From NCBI GenBank assembly GCA_040752115.1, contig JBFMFB010000070.1:1-5030 (forward strand): a stretch of DNA of 5,030 nucleotides, in the 5' to 3' direction. The notes beneath the pieces were generated by a model. It saw nothing but the letters and a program-made list of their open reading frames with translations. It was not told where the DNA came from and made no database searches. Below are positions 1 through 5,030 of the stretch, piece after piece. This DNA comes from JBFMFB01 sp040752115 (GTDB lineage Bacteria; Pseudomonadota; Gammaproteobacteria; Burkholderiales; Sulfuricellaceae). The position numbers and the translations under genes are program-made. Each line of letters begins with the position of its first letter. Position 1 is the first letter of the stretch.

Positions 1-810
1 TCCGCCGAAGCCCCCACCGCCGAATCCACCCCGGCCGCCTGGCCATCCGCCGTATCCGAACCCTCGCCCGCCGCCGGCCAGCACGAAGAAGAACGCCACC
101 ATCCCGGCAATCGCCGCGCCGATAAACGTTCCCACCAGCATCCAGAACAGCACCGCCGTCACCCCGCCAGCAATCGAAGCCCCCAAAAAACGCCCGAACA
201 GGGCGCGCAACAATCCGCCGACGACGAACACGGCGATGAACGCAAACGGCAGGAAACCTTCGATGCCGGACCAGGAAACGTCTTTCTTGCGCGGCGGCGG
301 CAACGGCTCGCCCTCGACCAGTCGGATCATCCGGCTGATGCCGGCGTCGATGCCGCCGTAAAAATCGCCCTGCCTGAAATAGGGCACGATGATCTCGGCC
401 ACGATGCGCTTGGCCACGGCATCGGGAATGACGCCCTCGAGGCCGTAGCCCACTTCGATGCGCAGCGCACGATCGTTCTTGGCGACGAGCAGCAGCGCGC
501 CGTCATCCACCCCCTTGCGCCCGAGCTTCCAGGCTTCGGCGACGCGGATGGAATATTGCTCGATGGTTTCAGGCTCGGTGGTGGGAACGATCAGCACCGC
601 GATCTGGGCGCCTTTCCGCGCCTCGAAAGCCTGCAGCTCCTGTTCGAGCGATGCCCGCTGGCTTGCCGACAGCGTGCCGGTCAGGTCGGTGACCCGCGCC
701 CGGAGCGGCGGCACCGCCACCTCGGCCTGCGCCTGGGCGGCAACGAACGCCAGCAACCACAGCCACAGAAAGCGATGGAAAAGCCGCTGCTTCGCCGCTG
801 CGCTGCTCAT
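1..810 (-). CDS. TPM-domain (YgcG-like) membrane protein, 3' end beyond window
   Basis: The reading frame is open from an ATG at 810 to the left edge, giving 270 residues with no stop. Residues 1-29 are a signal peptide (basic start, hydrophobic LWLWLLAFVAA, likely cut after AQAQA). Residues about 35-165 form a TPM domain, with the family hallmark GVDDGALLLVAKNDRALRIE (100-119) followed by GYGLEGVIPDA. A basic linker (PPPRKK) and two or three hydrophobic segments (about 185-202 and 210-246) follow, then a glycine-rich tail (GGRGGFGGGGFGG), which is normally the end of such proteins, so little is probably missing. The TPM domain should lie outside the cytoplasmic membrane. It starts 18 bases after the lemA stop, with only a weak GGCGGGG ribosome site, so co-expression with lemA is likely. 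TPM proteins commonly sit beside lemA. Their biochemical role is poorly defined, with envelope maintenance and photosystem II repair (plants) proposed; I infer no specific activity. Confidence 0.9.
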   Translation of the reverse strand, partial: MSSAAAKQRLFHRFLWLWLLAFVAAQAQAEVAVPPLRARVTDLTGTLSASQRASLEQELQAFEARKGAQIAVLIVPTTEPETIEQYSIRVAEAWKLGRKGVDDGALLLVAKNDRALRIEVGYGLEGVIPDAVAKRIVAEIIVPYFRQGDFYGGIDAGISRMIRLVEGEPLPPPRKKDVSWSGIEGFLPFAFIAVFVVGGLLRALFGRFLGASIAGGVTAVLFWMLVGTFIGAAIAGMVAFFFVLAGGGRGFGYGGWPGGRGGFGGGGFGG

Positions 811-828
811 TCGCGCCCCGCCAAACGA

Positions 829-1455
829 TCAGGGAGTTTTGCCCGCGGCCTCGGGGCCGGCCGGGACGCCGAATTCAACCTTGGGCGGTTTGGAAATTTC
901 CTTCTCGTTCTCCACCGTGAAATTCGGCTTGGTCTTGAAGCCGAACGCCATCGCCGTCAGGTTGGAAGGAAAGGAGCGCACGGTGACGTTGTATTCCTGC
1001 ACCGCCTTGATGTAGCGGTTGCGCGCCACCGTGATGCGGTTTTCGGTGCCTTCGAGTTGCGCCTGCAGGTCGCGGAACGCCCCGTCGGCCTTGAGCTGCG
1101 GATAGCGCTCCGACACCGCCAGCAAGCGCGCCAAGGCGCTGCTCATCTGCGCCTGTGCCGCCTGGAACCGGGCGAATGCCTGCTCGTCGTTGATCAGCTC
1201 GGGCGTCGCCTGGATCGAGCCGATCCTGGCGCGCGCTTCGGTCACGCCCAGCAGCACCTCCTTCTCGTGCGCGGCATAGCCCTTGACCACATTCACCAGA
1301 TTCGGCACCAGATCGGCGCGGCGCTGGTACTGGTTGAGCACCTCCGACCAGGCCGCCTTGATCTGTTCGTCGGTGGCCTGCAAGGTGTTGTAGCCGCAGC
1401 CGCTCAGAGGCAACAGCGCGAGCAGCAAAAACAGGAACAGCAGTCGATTGCGCAT
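829..1455 (-). CDS. lemA: LemA family lipoprotein
   Basis: This 208-residue protein opens with a lipoprotein signal: MRNR, a leucine-rich core, and the lipobox LSGC with the lipidated cysteine at residue 20. The family signature follows at 44-61 (QRRADLVPNLVNVVKGYA, then AHEKE), and the rest looks like a helical bundle: Ala/Gln/Glu-rich helices at about 60-170 with RYPQLKAD and RNRYIKAVQEYN, typical of LemA. A short Pro/Gly tail ends the protein. The start is well supported by a strong TGGAGG ribosome site (plus-strand 1461-1466) five bases ahead of the ATG. LemA proteins are membrane-anchored with no settled enzymatic role. The TPM gene follows after 18 bases, a conserved pairing that suggests a joint envelope function. 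Upstream lies the 148 bp palindrome, ending 31 bases before the start, so any lemA promoter lies in or very near that element. Confidence 0.95.
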   Translation of the reverse strand: MRNRLLFLFLLLALLPLSGCGYNTLQATDEQIKAAWSEVLNQYQRRADLVPNLVNVVKGYAAHEKEVLLGVTEARARIGSIQATPELINDEQAFARFQAAQAQMSSALARLLAVSERYPQLKADGAFRDLQAQLEGTENRITVARNRYIKAVQEYNVTVRSFPSNLTAMAFGFKTKPNFTVENEKEISKPPKVEFGVPAGPEAAGKTP

Positions 1456-1460
1456 GGCTT

Positions 1461-1466
1461 CCTCCA
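1461..1466 (-). promoter_or_regulatory. Ribosome binding site of lemA
   Basis: The minus strand reads TGGAGG here, six bases ending six bases before the lemA ATG. It is the clearest Shine-Dalgarno sequence in the window and fixes the lemA start. It lies outside the palindromic element. Confidence 0.85.
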
Positions 1467-1493
1467 GTTGGGAAAGTTCGGAATCTTAGAAGC

Positions 1494-1523
1494 AGTTTAA
1501 AAAATGTTGCGAGCGTACGTCAG
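1494..1523 (-). promoter_or_regulatory. Possible weak sigma-70 promoter for lemA inside the palindrome
   Basis: On the minus strand CTGACG (1518-1523) and TAAACT (1494-1499) are separated by 18 bases. Each matches 4 of 6 consensus positions for the -35 and -10 boxes. The start point would fall near 1487, about 30 bases before the lemA ATG. The match is weak and the -10 box lies inside the A/T-rich terminal repeat, so chance is a real alternative. Confidence 0.25.
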
Positions 1524-1552
1524 GCAGGGGAGGACGGGGCACAGAAACCAGA

Positions 1553-1570
1553 ATGTACAAGGAAGTACAT
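1553..1570. repeat. Perfect apical hairpin of the palindrome
   Basis: ATGTAC, six-base loop AAGGAA, GTACAT. This is the centre of the 148 bp palindrome and its only fully paired segment apart from the outer ends. Confidence 0.75.
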
Positions 1571-1631
1571 GAGGATTCCGAGCACCGCCCGACCCTGCAT
1601 CACGCACGCGCAGTAATTTTTTAAACAGCTT

Positions 1632-2342
1632 CTATACTGAGGCCACCGAAACGGACTCCAGGTTCCGCATGGTCTTCACCGCCAGGCACAAGTCCTCCCA
1701 GGCTTTTGCCTTTTCCTGAAGGCTGCGCAGCAGGTAGGCGGGATGATAGGTCACGATCAGTGGAATGCCCTGATGGCGGTGAACTTTTCCGCGCAGCGCG
1801 CCGATCGGCGCATCCGTATCGAGCAACCGGCTTGCTGCCACCTTGCCCAGCGCCACGATCAGCTTCGGCCGGATCAGTTCGATCTGACGCGCCAGATAAG
1901 GCTCGCAGGCCGCCGCCTCATCCGGCTCCGGGTTGCGGTTGCCCGGCGGGCGGCATTTCACGATGTTGGCGATATAGACGTTGTCGCCGCGCTTGAGGCT
2001 GACCGCCGCCAGCATGTTGTCCAGCAGCTTGCCGGCCTGCCCCACGAAAGGCTCGCCCTTCCTGTCTTCCTCCGCCCCCGGCCCTTCGCCGACGAACAGC
2101 CAGTCCGCCTGCTCGTCCCCCACGCCGAAAACGGTCTGGGTGCGCCCCGCGGCGAGCCGGCACGCGGTGCAAGACGCCACGGCCTCCTTGAGTGCGGGCC
2201 AGTCCATGCGGAGGATCATCGCGCGGCGGTCGTCGGACGCCGCCGCCGGCTCGCCGGAGGGCCGCCCTTCCGACGCCTCGGTTCTCCGCCGCCAGAGCGG
2301 CCACAGGTTGAGCTCCTTGAGAGCCTCTTCGCGCATCTTCAC
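1632..2342 (-). CDS. Family 4 uracil-DNA glycosylase ([4Fe-4S] type)
   Basis: This 236-residue enzyme removes uracil from DNA, the first step of base excision repair. Motif 1 is GEGPGAEED (85-93), followed by EPFVGQAGKLLD (97-108); the second active-site motif is HPAYLLR (200-206). Four cysteines that would hold the iron-sulfur cluster are at 58, 61, 130 and 146. The C-x2-C and C-x15-C spacings fit family 4 enzymes, with NIVKCRPPGNRNP around the third. Residues 1-47 are an extra N-terminal tail: a short helix (EEALKELNLWPLWRRR) and a Ser/Pro/Ala linker, present in many betaproteobacterial members. The frame can start at GTG (2342), which overlaps the rimI stop as GTGA, or at ATG (2336, two codons later); neither has a strong ribosome site. 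The TAG stop lies in the terminal repeat of the neighbouring palindrome. It is the third gene of the tsaB-rimI cluster. Confidence 0.94.
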   Translation of the reverse strand: MKMREEALKELNLWPLWRRRTEASEGRPSGEPAAASDDRRAMILRMDWPALKEAVASCTACRLAAGRTQTVFGVGDEQADWLFVGEGPGAEEDRKGEPFVGQAGKLLDNMLAAVSLKRGDNVYIANIVKCRPPGNRNPEPDEAAACEPYLARQIELIRPKLIVALGKVAASRLLDTDAPIGALRGKVHRHQGIPLIVTYHPAYLLRSLQEKAKAWEDLCLAVKTMRNLESVSVASV

Positions 2343-2806
2343 AGCGGCAGCCCCATCAGAATTGCGTCCTCCCGCCCATTTTCGGCCGGATAGTAGTTGC
2401 GGCGCACGGCGATTTCGCTAAAGCCCGTGGCAGCGTAAAGCCGCAGCGCCGGAATGTTGGAGGGGCGCACCTCGAGAAACATGGTCTCGGCCCGGTAGCC
2501 TTGCGCCACGCCGATCAGGTGCTCGAGAAATTTGCGGCCCAGCCCCTGCCGCTGCCAACCGCGGGCGATTCCCAGATTCAGCAGGTGCGCCTCCCCCGCC
2601 GCCACCATCATGATGCCGTAGCCCACCGGCGCGTCTCCGAGAGCATAAACCCAGCAGCTATAGCCGGCAGTCAGCGAGTCGCGAAAATTGCCGTGGGTCC
2701 AGGGAAAGGGATAAATCTCCCGCTCCAGCGCCATCACGGCATCGATGTCTTCCGCCCGCATCGGCCGAAACGCCGGCGCGCTGCAATCCCGCGGCTCCGC
2801 GTTCAT
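2339..2806 (-). CDS. rimI: RimI, N-alpha-acetyltransferase of ribosomal protein bS18
   Basis: This 155-residue GNAT protein transfers an acetyl group from acetyl-CoA to the N-terminal alanine of ribosomal protein bS18. Visible features are the N-terminal substrate region with YPFPWTHGNF (32-41), the strand EAHLLNLGIA (72-81), the acetyl-CoA pyrophosphate loop QRQGLG (85-90), and LEVRPSNIPALRLYAATGF (111-129). The C-terminal RRNYYPAENGREDAILM (135-151) is nearly the same as in the E. coli enzyme. The catalytic Glu and Tyr of the enterobacterial enzyme (103 and 115) correspond to Glu112 and Tyr124. Length is close to E. coli RimI (148). Its ATG overlaps the tsaB stop as ATGA and its stop overlaps the possible GTG start of the glycosylase, so the three are translationally coupled. 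RimI next to tsaB is a widespread arrangement. Confidence 0.95.
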   Translation of the reverse strand: MNAEPRDCSAPAFRPMRAEDIDAVMALEREIYPFPWTHGNFRDSLTAGYSCWVYALGDAPVGYGIMMVAAGEAHLLNLGIARGWQRQGLGRKFLEHLIGVAQGYRAETMFLEVRPSNIPALRLYAATGFSEIAVRRNYYPAENGREDAILMGLPL

Positions 2807-3477
2807 CGCCGCTCGCCCATCTTCAGCGCAACCTTGTTCCGGATGTATTGGGGCGCGGCCAAGGCCGCATCCATTCCCTGCCCGCGCTCCAGGAGCGGCG
2901 CCGCCAGCCGCGCCATCTCCCGTGCATGGGGAAATGCCTCGCCATGTACCTCCCCCAGTTGCCCAAGATAGCGATTGCGCAGCGCGTCACTGTATTCCGC
3001 AAACCCGCTCCCAATGCCTATCCAGCCATCGCCGCACAGTTCCGGTGCCTCGTGGGCATAACACAGACTCGGACCGCTGACCGCTTCCCATATCCCGCCG
3101 CGTTTTTCATAAGCGGCATGATAAATCTCGCCGATGCGCGCATCCAGGCAGGCGATCACACACTCGCCCGGCGCCGCTTCCGCCAGCGCCAGCAAAGTGG
3201 AAATCCCGACCACCGGAAGATCGGCCCCGAACGCCAGCCCCTGGGCGATGCCGCAGCCTATGCGCAGCCCGGTGAACGACCCCGGCCCTTCGCCGAAGGC
3301 GATGCCATCAAGCTGCGAAAGCGACACCCCGGCTTCCGCCAGCAACGCCTTCAACATCGGCAGAACCAGTTCCGAATGGCGCTGCCCCGCCATCACCTCG
3401 CGCGCCGTCACCTCGCCGTCCAGCCACAGGGCCAGCGAACAATTTTCGGTGGAAGTATCGAGCGCGAGAAGTCTCAA
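2803..3477 (-). CDS. tsaB: TsaB, tRNA threonylcarbamoyladenosine (t6A37) synthesis protein
   Basis: This 224-residue protein is the non-catalytic partner of TsaD in forming t6A at position 37 of ANN-decoding tRNAs, in the cytoplasm, together with TsaE and TsaC. It has the ASKHA fold start MRLLALDTST (1-10), the diagnostic GEGPGSFTGLRIG (62-74) and DARIGEIY (112-119). Length is close to E. coli TsaB (231). The only start that keeps the conserved N-terminus is TTG at 3477: an in-frame TAA lies five codons upstream and no ATG or GTG occurs before residue 22. No convincing ribosome site precedes it (the minus strand reads ATTGCCTC just before the TTG). Expression is therefore probably low or helped by read-through from the yecA-like gene 35 bases upstream. 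It overlaps rimI by four bases. Confidence 0.95.
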   Translation of the reverse strand: MRLLALDTSTENCSLALWLDGEVTAREVMAGQRHSELVLPMLKALLAEAGVSLSQLDGIAFGEGPGSFTGLRIGCGIAQGLAFGADLPVVGISTLLALAEAAPGECVIACLDARIGEIYHAAYEKRGGIWEAVSGPSLCYAHEAPELCGDGWIGIGSGFAEYSDALRNRYLGQLGEVHGEAFPHAREMARLAAPLLERGQGMDAALAAPQYIRNKVALKMGERR

Positions 3478-3500
3478 GAGGCAATCGTGTTACAAGAGGA

Positions 3501-3515
3501 TGAGCCGGCTGCTCA
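3501..3515. repeat. Small inverted repeat at the yecA-like stop codon
   Basis: TGAGC and GCTCA flank a five-base centre, and the first arm (minus strand) begins with the stop codon TGA. No T-run follows in the direction of transcription, so it is not a canonical terminator. It may only be a weak hairpin between this gene and tsaB. Confidence 0.35.
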
Positions 3516-4217
3516 ATGAACGGAAGGATCCGCACCGCAGCAATGCTTGAATTTCTTGCCGCTGCCGCACGGGCAGGGATCGTTGCGCCCGATTTTCGGC
3601 ACGGCCCGGCGCGCAGGCCGCGGCGCAACGCGCCGGTCGAGCCAGAAATTGTAAATGTCCAGCACGACGGAAGGCAGATCCTCGCGCAGCTCAGCGAGAA
3701 GCTCCTGCTCCTTTTCCTCCGGCAGCCAGGGTTCGCCGCGCTCCTGCGCATCTTCCTTCATCGCGCCATTCAGCAACAGGAACGCAGTCAGCAATTCGCT
3801 GAGATCTTCGTCCCCCTCGCCCGCCGCTTCGAACCAATCGGTATCACCAATCTGGCTGCCGTGAAGATAGCCGAAGCACCAGGGCGCGAAATCAAGCTCG
3901 CCGGCATCCTCTTCCGTGGGGTAGAGAATCAGCAACGGCGGCTCCTGCGCCTGAAGGGTCGCAGCGACCTCGTTGTAAAGCCGCATGAGCAGCGACATTA
4001 CCTCTTCTGCCTGCTCCTGCGACTCGAACTCCGCCTCTGCCCCGAACACCTCGGGCAGCCACCGGCTGGGAAGAATGGTCTCCGGACCGCTCACGATCGC
4101 GCAAAAAAACCCCTGCAGCGCGTCCAGCCCCAACGCCTGCCCTTTGAAAATATCGGAGGCAAGCAATGCCTCCAGCCGATCGAGCTCGACTTCGGATAAA
4201 CGTTGGATGGAATTCAT
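3513..4217 (-). CDS. YecA-like UPF0149 protein with C-terminal SEC-C metal-binding motif
   Basis: I place the start at ATG 4217, giving 234 residues (E. coli YecA has 221). The frame is open to 4352, but that extension would begin upstream of a TATAAT box and its residues resemble no domain. The N-terminal part is a UPF0149 helical domain: LGLDALQGFFCAIVSGPETI (29-48), then LPSRWLPEVFG, and WCFGYLHG (113-120) are family hallmarks. An acidic middle follows (EEKEQELLAELRED), then a basic Arg/Pro linker (195-209) and a SEC-C motif, GRNDPCPCGSGKKFKHCCG, with cysteines 215, 217, 226 and 227 in the C-x-C-x8-C-C pattern. In SecA the same motif binds zinc or iron and contacts SecB and ribosomes. E. 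coli YecA has this layout and has been linked to the secretion/ribosome machinery, but its function is not settled. No strong ribosome site precedes the ATG. It probably leads the tsaB-rimI-glycosylase operon. Confidence 0.88.
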   Translation of the reverse strand: MNSIQRLSEVELDRLEALLASDIFKGQALGLDALQGFFCAIVSGPETILPSRWLPEVFGAEAEFESQEQAEEVMSLLMRLYNEVAATLQAQEPPLLILYPTEEDAGELDFAPWCFGYLHGSQIGDTDWFEAAGEGDEDLSELLTAFLLLNGAMKEDAQERGEPWLPEEKEQELLAELREDLPSVVLDIYNFWLDRRVAPRPARRAVPKIGRNDPCPCGSGKKFKHCCGADPSVH

Positions 4218-4251
4218 GACGCAGCCGTTACGGGAAAATAAATATGCGGAC

Positions 4252-4257
4252 ATTATA
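4252..4257 (-). promoter_or_regulatory. -10 box (TATAAT) of the yecA-like gene
   Basis: The minus strand carries a perfect TATAAT. A start point near 4245 would leave a leader of about 28 bases before the ATG at 4217, which supports that start. No hexamer 15-19 bases upstream resembles TTGACA, so the promoter may be weak or need an activator. Confidence 0.6.
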
Positions 4258-4265
4258 GCGCGGCG

Positions 4266-4289
4266 CTTTCGTGCATGGGTCACGAAAAG
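4266..4289. promoter_or_regulatory. Operator-like inverted repeat over the -35 region
   Basis: TTTCGTG and CACGAAA face each other across a seven-base centre (CATGGGT on the plus strand); the flanking CT and AG extend the symmetry with a one-base offset. The dyad is centred about 32 bases upstream of the predicted start point, where a -35 box is missing, as expected for a regulator site. The regulator is unknown. A hairpin at the end of the HIRAN transcript is an alternative, but no T-run follows it. Confidence 0.4.
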
Positions 4290-4325
4290 CTGGTGCCATG
4301 ACCGGCATCCGCCAGGCGTGGCCAT

Positions 4326-4339
4326 CCCGCGGGCGCGGG
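4326..4339. repeat. GC-only inverted repeat downstream of the HIRAN gene
   Basis: CCCGCG and CGCGGG are separated by two bases, so a five-base-pair stem with a four-base loop is possible. It lies about 40 bases after the HIRAN stop codon. No T-run follows on the minus strand, so it lacks half of an intrinsic terminator. Chance in GC-rich DNA is likely. Confidence 0.3.
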
Positions 4340-4379
4340 GGAAACTTATCAAGGGGGAAGCGCAAGTCGCGCAACGGCT

Positions 4380-4766
4380 TCATTCGGCCAGGTAAATCTC
4401 AAACTCGATCCGCTGCCAGGGATTGCGGCTTTTCTTGAGGCGGACGATGCGCGCTTCGAGTCTCTGGCCGCGGTCCATGAAGCGGGCGACGGCGGCATTC
4501 TCCTTGCGAGGCACGTAGCCGAGCTTGTGGCCCTGCCATTCTACGCGGATGGCTTTGGTGTCGTAGGGGTTGTCGGGTTCCCGCGCAAGGGTGAGCGGGT
4601 CGCCAACCTTCAGTTCGTCCCACAGCCGTTTGCCTTCGTAATAGCGGAAGCCGGCGAGCGGCGAGCTTTGCACCAGGATTTTCACTTCCACGCCCGCGGC
4701 GGCGGCAGAAGCCACCGCCCCGCACAGCGCGAACAGCAGCCCGAAAAGCAGGCGGCGCGCCATCAT
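4380..4766 (-). CDS. Exported HIRAN-domain protein
   Basis: This protein of 127-128 residues has a signal peptide (ARR, then LLFGLLFALCGAVAS, likely cut within ASAAAAG) and a single HIRAN domain over residues about 27-127. The recognisable core is LAREPDNPYDTKAIRVEWQG (60-79) followed by HKLGYVPRKENAAVARFMDRG (80-100). HIRAN domains of eukaryotic HLTF bind DNA 3' ends. Small bacterial HIRAN proteins with signal peptides are known as families, but I know of no defined role, and the signal peptide argues against a cytoplasmic DNA-binding job. The gene opens with ATGATG. A GGAGG site sits one base before the first ATG and four before the second, so the second (4763) is the better start by spacing. 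Either start overlaps the helicase stop (ATGA or TGATG), indicating translational coupling. The only cysteine is in the signal peptide and the lipobox pattern is not met. Confidence 0.87.
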   Translation of the reverse strand: MMARRLLFGLLFALCGAVASAAAAGVEVKILVQSSPLAGFRYYEGKRLWDELKVGDPLTLAREPDNPYDTKAIRVEWQGHKLGYVPRKENAAVARFMDRGQRLEARIVRLKKSRNPWQRIEFEIYLAE

Positions 4767-5030
4767 GCCTCCGGCTTCGCCTCGAAAAACTTTTCGACTT
4801 CCGCCAACTCGCGGGTGCGCTTCATTGGCGGCAGGCTCTGCCAGATGCGGCGGCCGTAGGGCTTGGTGATCAGGCGCGGGTCGCAGATCATCAGCACGCC
4901 GCAGTCGGATTCGGAGCGGATGAGCCGGCCGGCGCCCTGCTTGAGGGTGATGACGGCGTGCGGGAGCTGGTATTCCATGAACGCGCTGCGCCCTTCGCGG
5001 TTGATCTTTTCGATGCGCGCGGCGAGCACC
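4763..5030 (-). CDS. YoaA/DinG-family ATP-dependent DNA helicase, C-terminal fragment
   Basis: The frame is open at the right edge, so only about 88 C-terminal residues are seen. The first codon is a GTG inside the gene and not a start. The fragment holds YQLPHAVITLKQGAGRLIR (20-38), with superfamily 2 helicase motif VI Q-GAGRLIR, whose arginines (35 and 38) contact ATP. GVLMICDPRL, KPYG and SLPPMKRTRE follow and close the XPD-like fold in this family. These enzymes are iron-sulfur 5'-to-3' helicases; E. coli YoaA works with the HolC (chi) subunit of DNA polymerase III in repair at stalled forks. The cysteines of the cluster and motifs I-V lie outside the window. The LPHAVITLKQGAGR wording fits YoaA somewhat better than DinG, but I cannot separate them firmly from this fragment. 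Confidence 0.9.
   Translation of the reverse strand, partial: VLAARIEKINREGRSAFMEYQLPHAVITLKQGAGRLIRSESDCGVLMICDPRLITKPYGRRIWQSLPPMKRTRELAEVEKFFEAKPEA

Larger units (their letters stand above)
1487..1634. repeat. 148 bp imperfect palindrome, MITE/Correia-like element
   Basis: The two ends are inverted copies: TAGAAGC then one mismatch then GTTTAAAAAAT at 1487-1505, and its reverse complement at 1616-1634. The symmetry continues inward. Short matching blocks (TGCG, CGT, GCAGGG, CGG, GAA, CC) lead to a perfect apical stem, ATGTAC/GTACAT, around the loop AAGGAA. By hand about 54 of roughly 72 positions pair, with bulges of one or two bases. Either strand of a transcript could therefore fold into one long hairpin. 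Both ends carry TA, as expected for an element that duplicates a TA target, although TA is itself palindromic and could belong to the repeat. There is no room for a transposase, so it would be non-autonomous. Size and design resemble Neisseria Correia elements, but the terminal sequence is different. It fills nearly the whole gap between the uracil-DNA glycosylase gene and lemA. Copy number in the genome is unknown from one window. Confidence 0.8.

Noticed and set aside
556..1500. A 314-codon open frame on the plus strand across lemA and the TPM gene
   Set aside because: It is antisense to two well-supported genes and is rich in Arg, Gln and His as expected from a GC-rich reverse frame. It has no recognisable domain, and its end falls in the palindrome.
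1487..1634. CRISPR repeat, tRNA or small-RNA gene as an explanation for the palindrome
   Set aside because: There is only one copy, no spacer array, no cloverleaf and no CCA-type acceptor. The symmetry is a single long hairpin.
1743..2393. Plus-strand open frames over the glycosylase, rimI, tsaB and yecA-like genes
   Set aside because: All lie opposite genes with clear family motifs and have low-complexity Arg/Ala/Pro composition. They are shadows of GC-rich coding sequence.
4283..4298. Sigma-54-like site TGGCAC-N5-TTTCG on the minus strand
   Set aside because: The -24 half is good, but the -12 half lacks the required GC, and a perfect sigma-70 -10 box lies just downstream.
4218..4352. N-terminal extension of the yecA-like protein by 45 residues
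   Set aside because: The extension starts upstream of the TATAAT box, another candidate ATG (4253) overlaps that box, and the added residues match no part of the UPF0149 fold. ATG 4217 gives a normal family length.
4337..4359. Direct repeat GGGGGAA, two copies 16 bases apart
   Set aside because: Seven-base G-rich repeats are expected by chance here, and no promoter element or terminator is positioned with them.

Overview
The window looks like a piece of chromosome from a GC-rich proteobacterium, most likely a betaproteobacterium. The grounds are the tsaB-rimI-family 4 uracil-DNA glycosylase order, the close match of the RimI C-terminus to the enterobacterial enzyme, the LemA/TPM pair and the high GC content. 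No 16S or other species-level marker is present, so the genus cannot be named. Every gene I can support is on the minus strand, so the region reads from right to left.

Right to left: (1) the last 88 codons of a YoaA/DinG-type ATP-dependent DNA helicase, cut by the window edge; (2) a small exported HIRAN-domain protein whose start overlaps the helicase stop; (3) a roughly 160 bp gap with a perfect TATAAT -10 box and an inverted repeat where the -35 box should be; (4) a YecA-like UPF0149 protein with a C-terminal SEC-C zinc/iron-binding motif; (5) tsaB (t6A tRNA modification), rimI (acetylation of ribosomal protein bS18) and a family 4 [4Fe-4S] uracil-DNA glycosylase, joined by 4-base overlaps; (6) a 148 bp, nearly full-length imperfect palindrome with TA at both ends; (7) lemA (lipoprotein) and a TPM-domain membrane protein that runs off the left edge.

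The genes form at least two transcription units. Helicase-HIRAN is translationally coupled. The yecA-like promoter probably also drives tsaB, rimI and the glycosylase, giving a housekeeping operon for translation fidelity and DNA repair. LemA-TPM forms a separate envelope module that starts just beyond the palindrome.

The most unusual item is the palindrome at 1487-1634. It has the size, terminal repeats and TA flanks of a Correia- or MITE-like miniature element. It supplies the stop codon of the glycosylase gene, and removing it with one TA copy restores a stop at the same codon. It also places a T-run and a weak promoter-like sequence just upstream of lemA. The genes themselves are ordinary families; apart from this element I see no sign of an undescribed multi-gene system.
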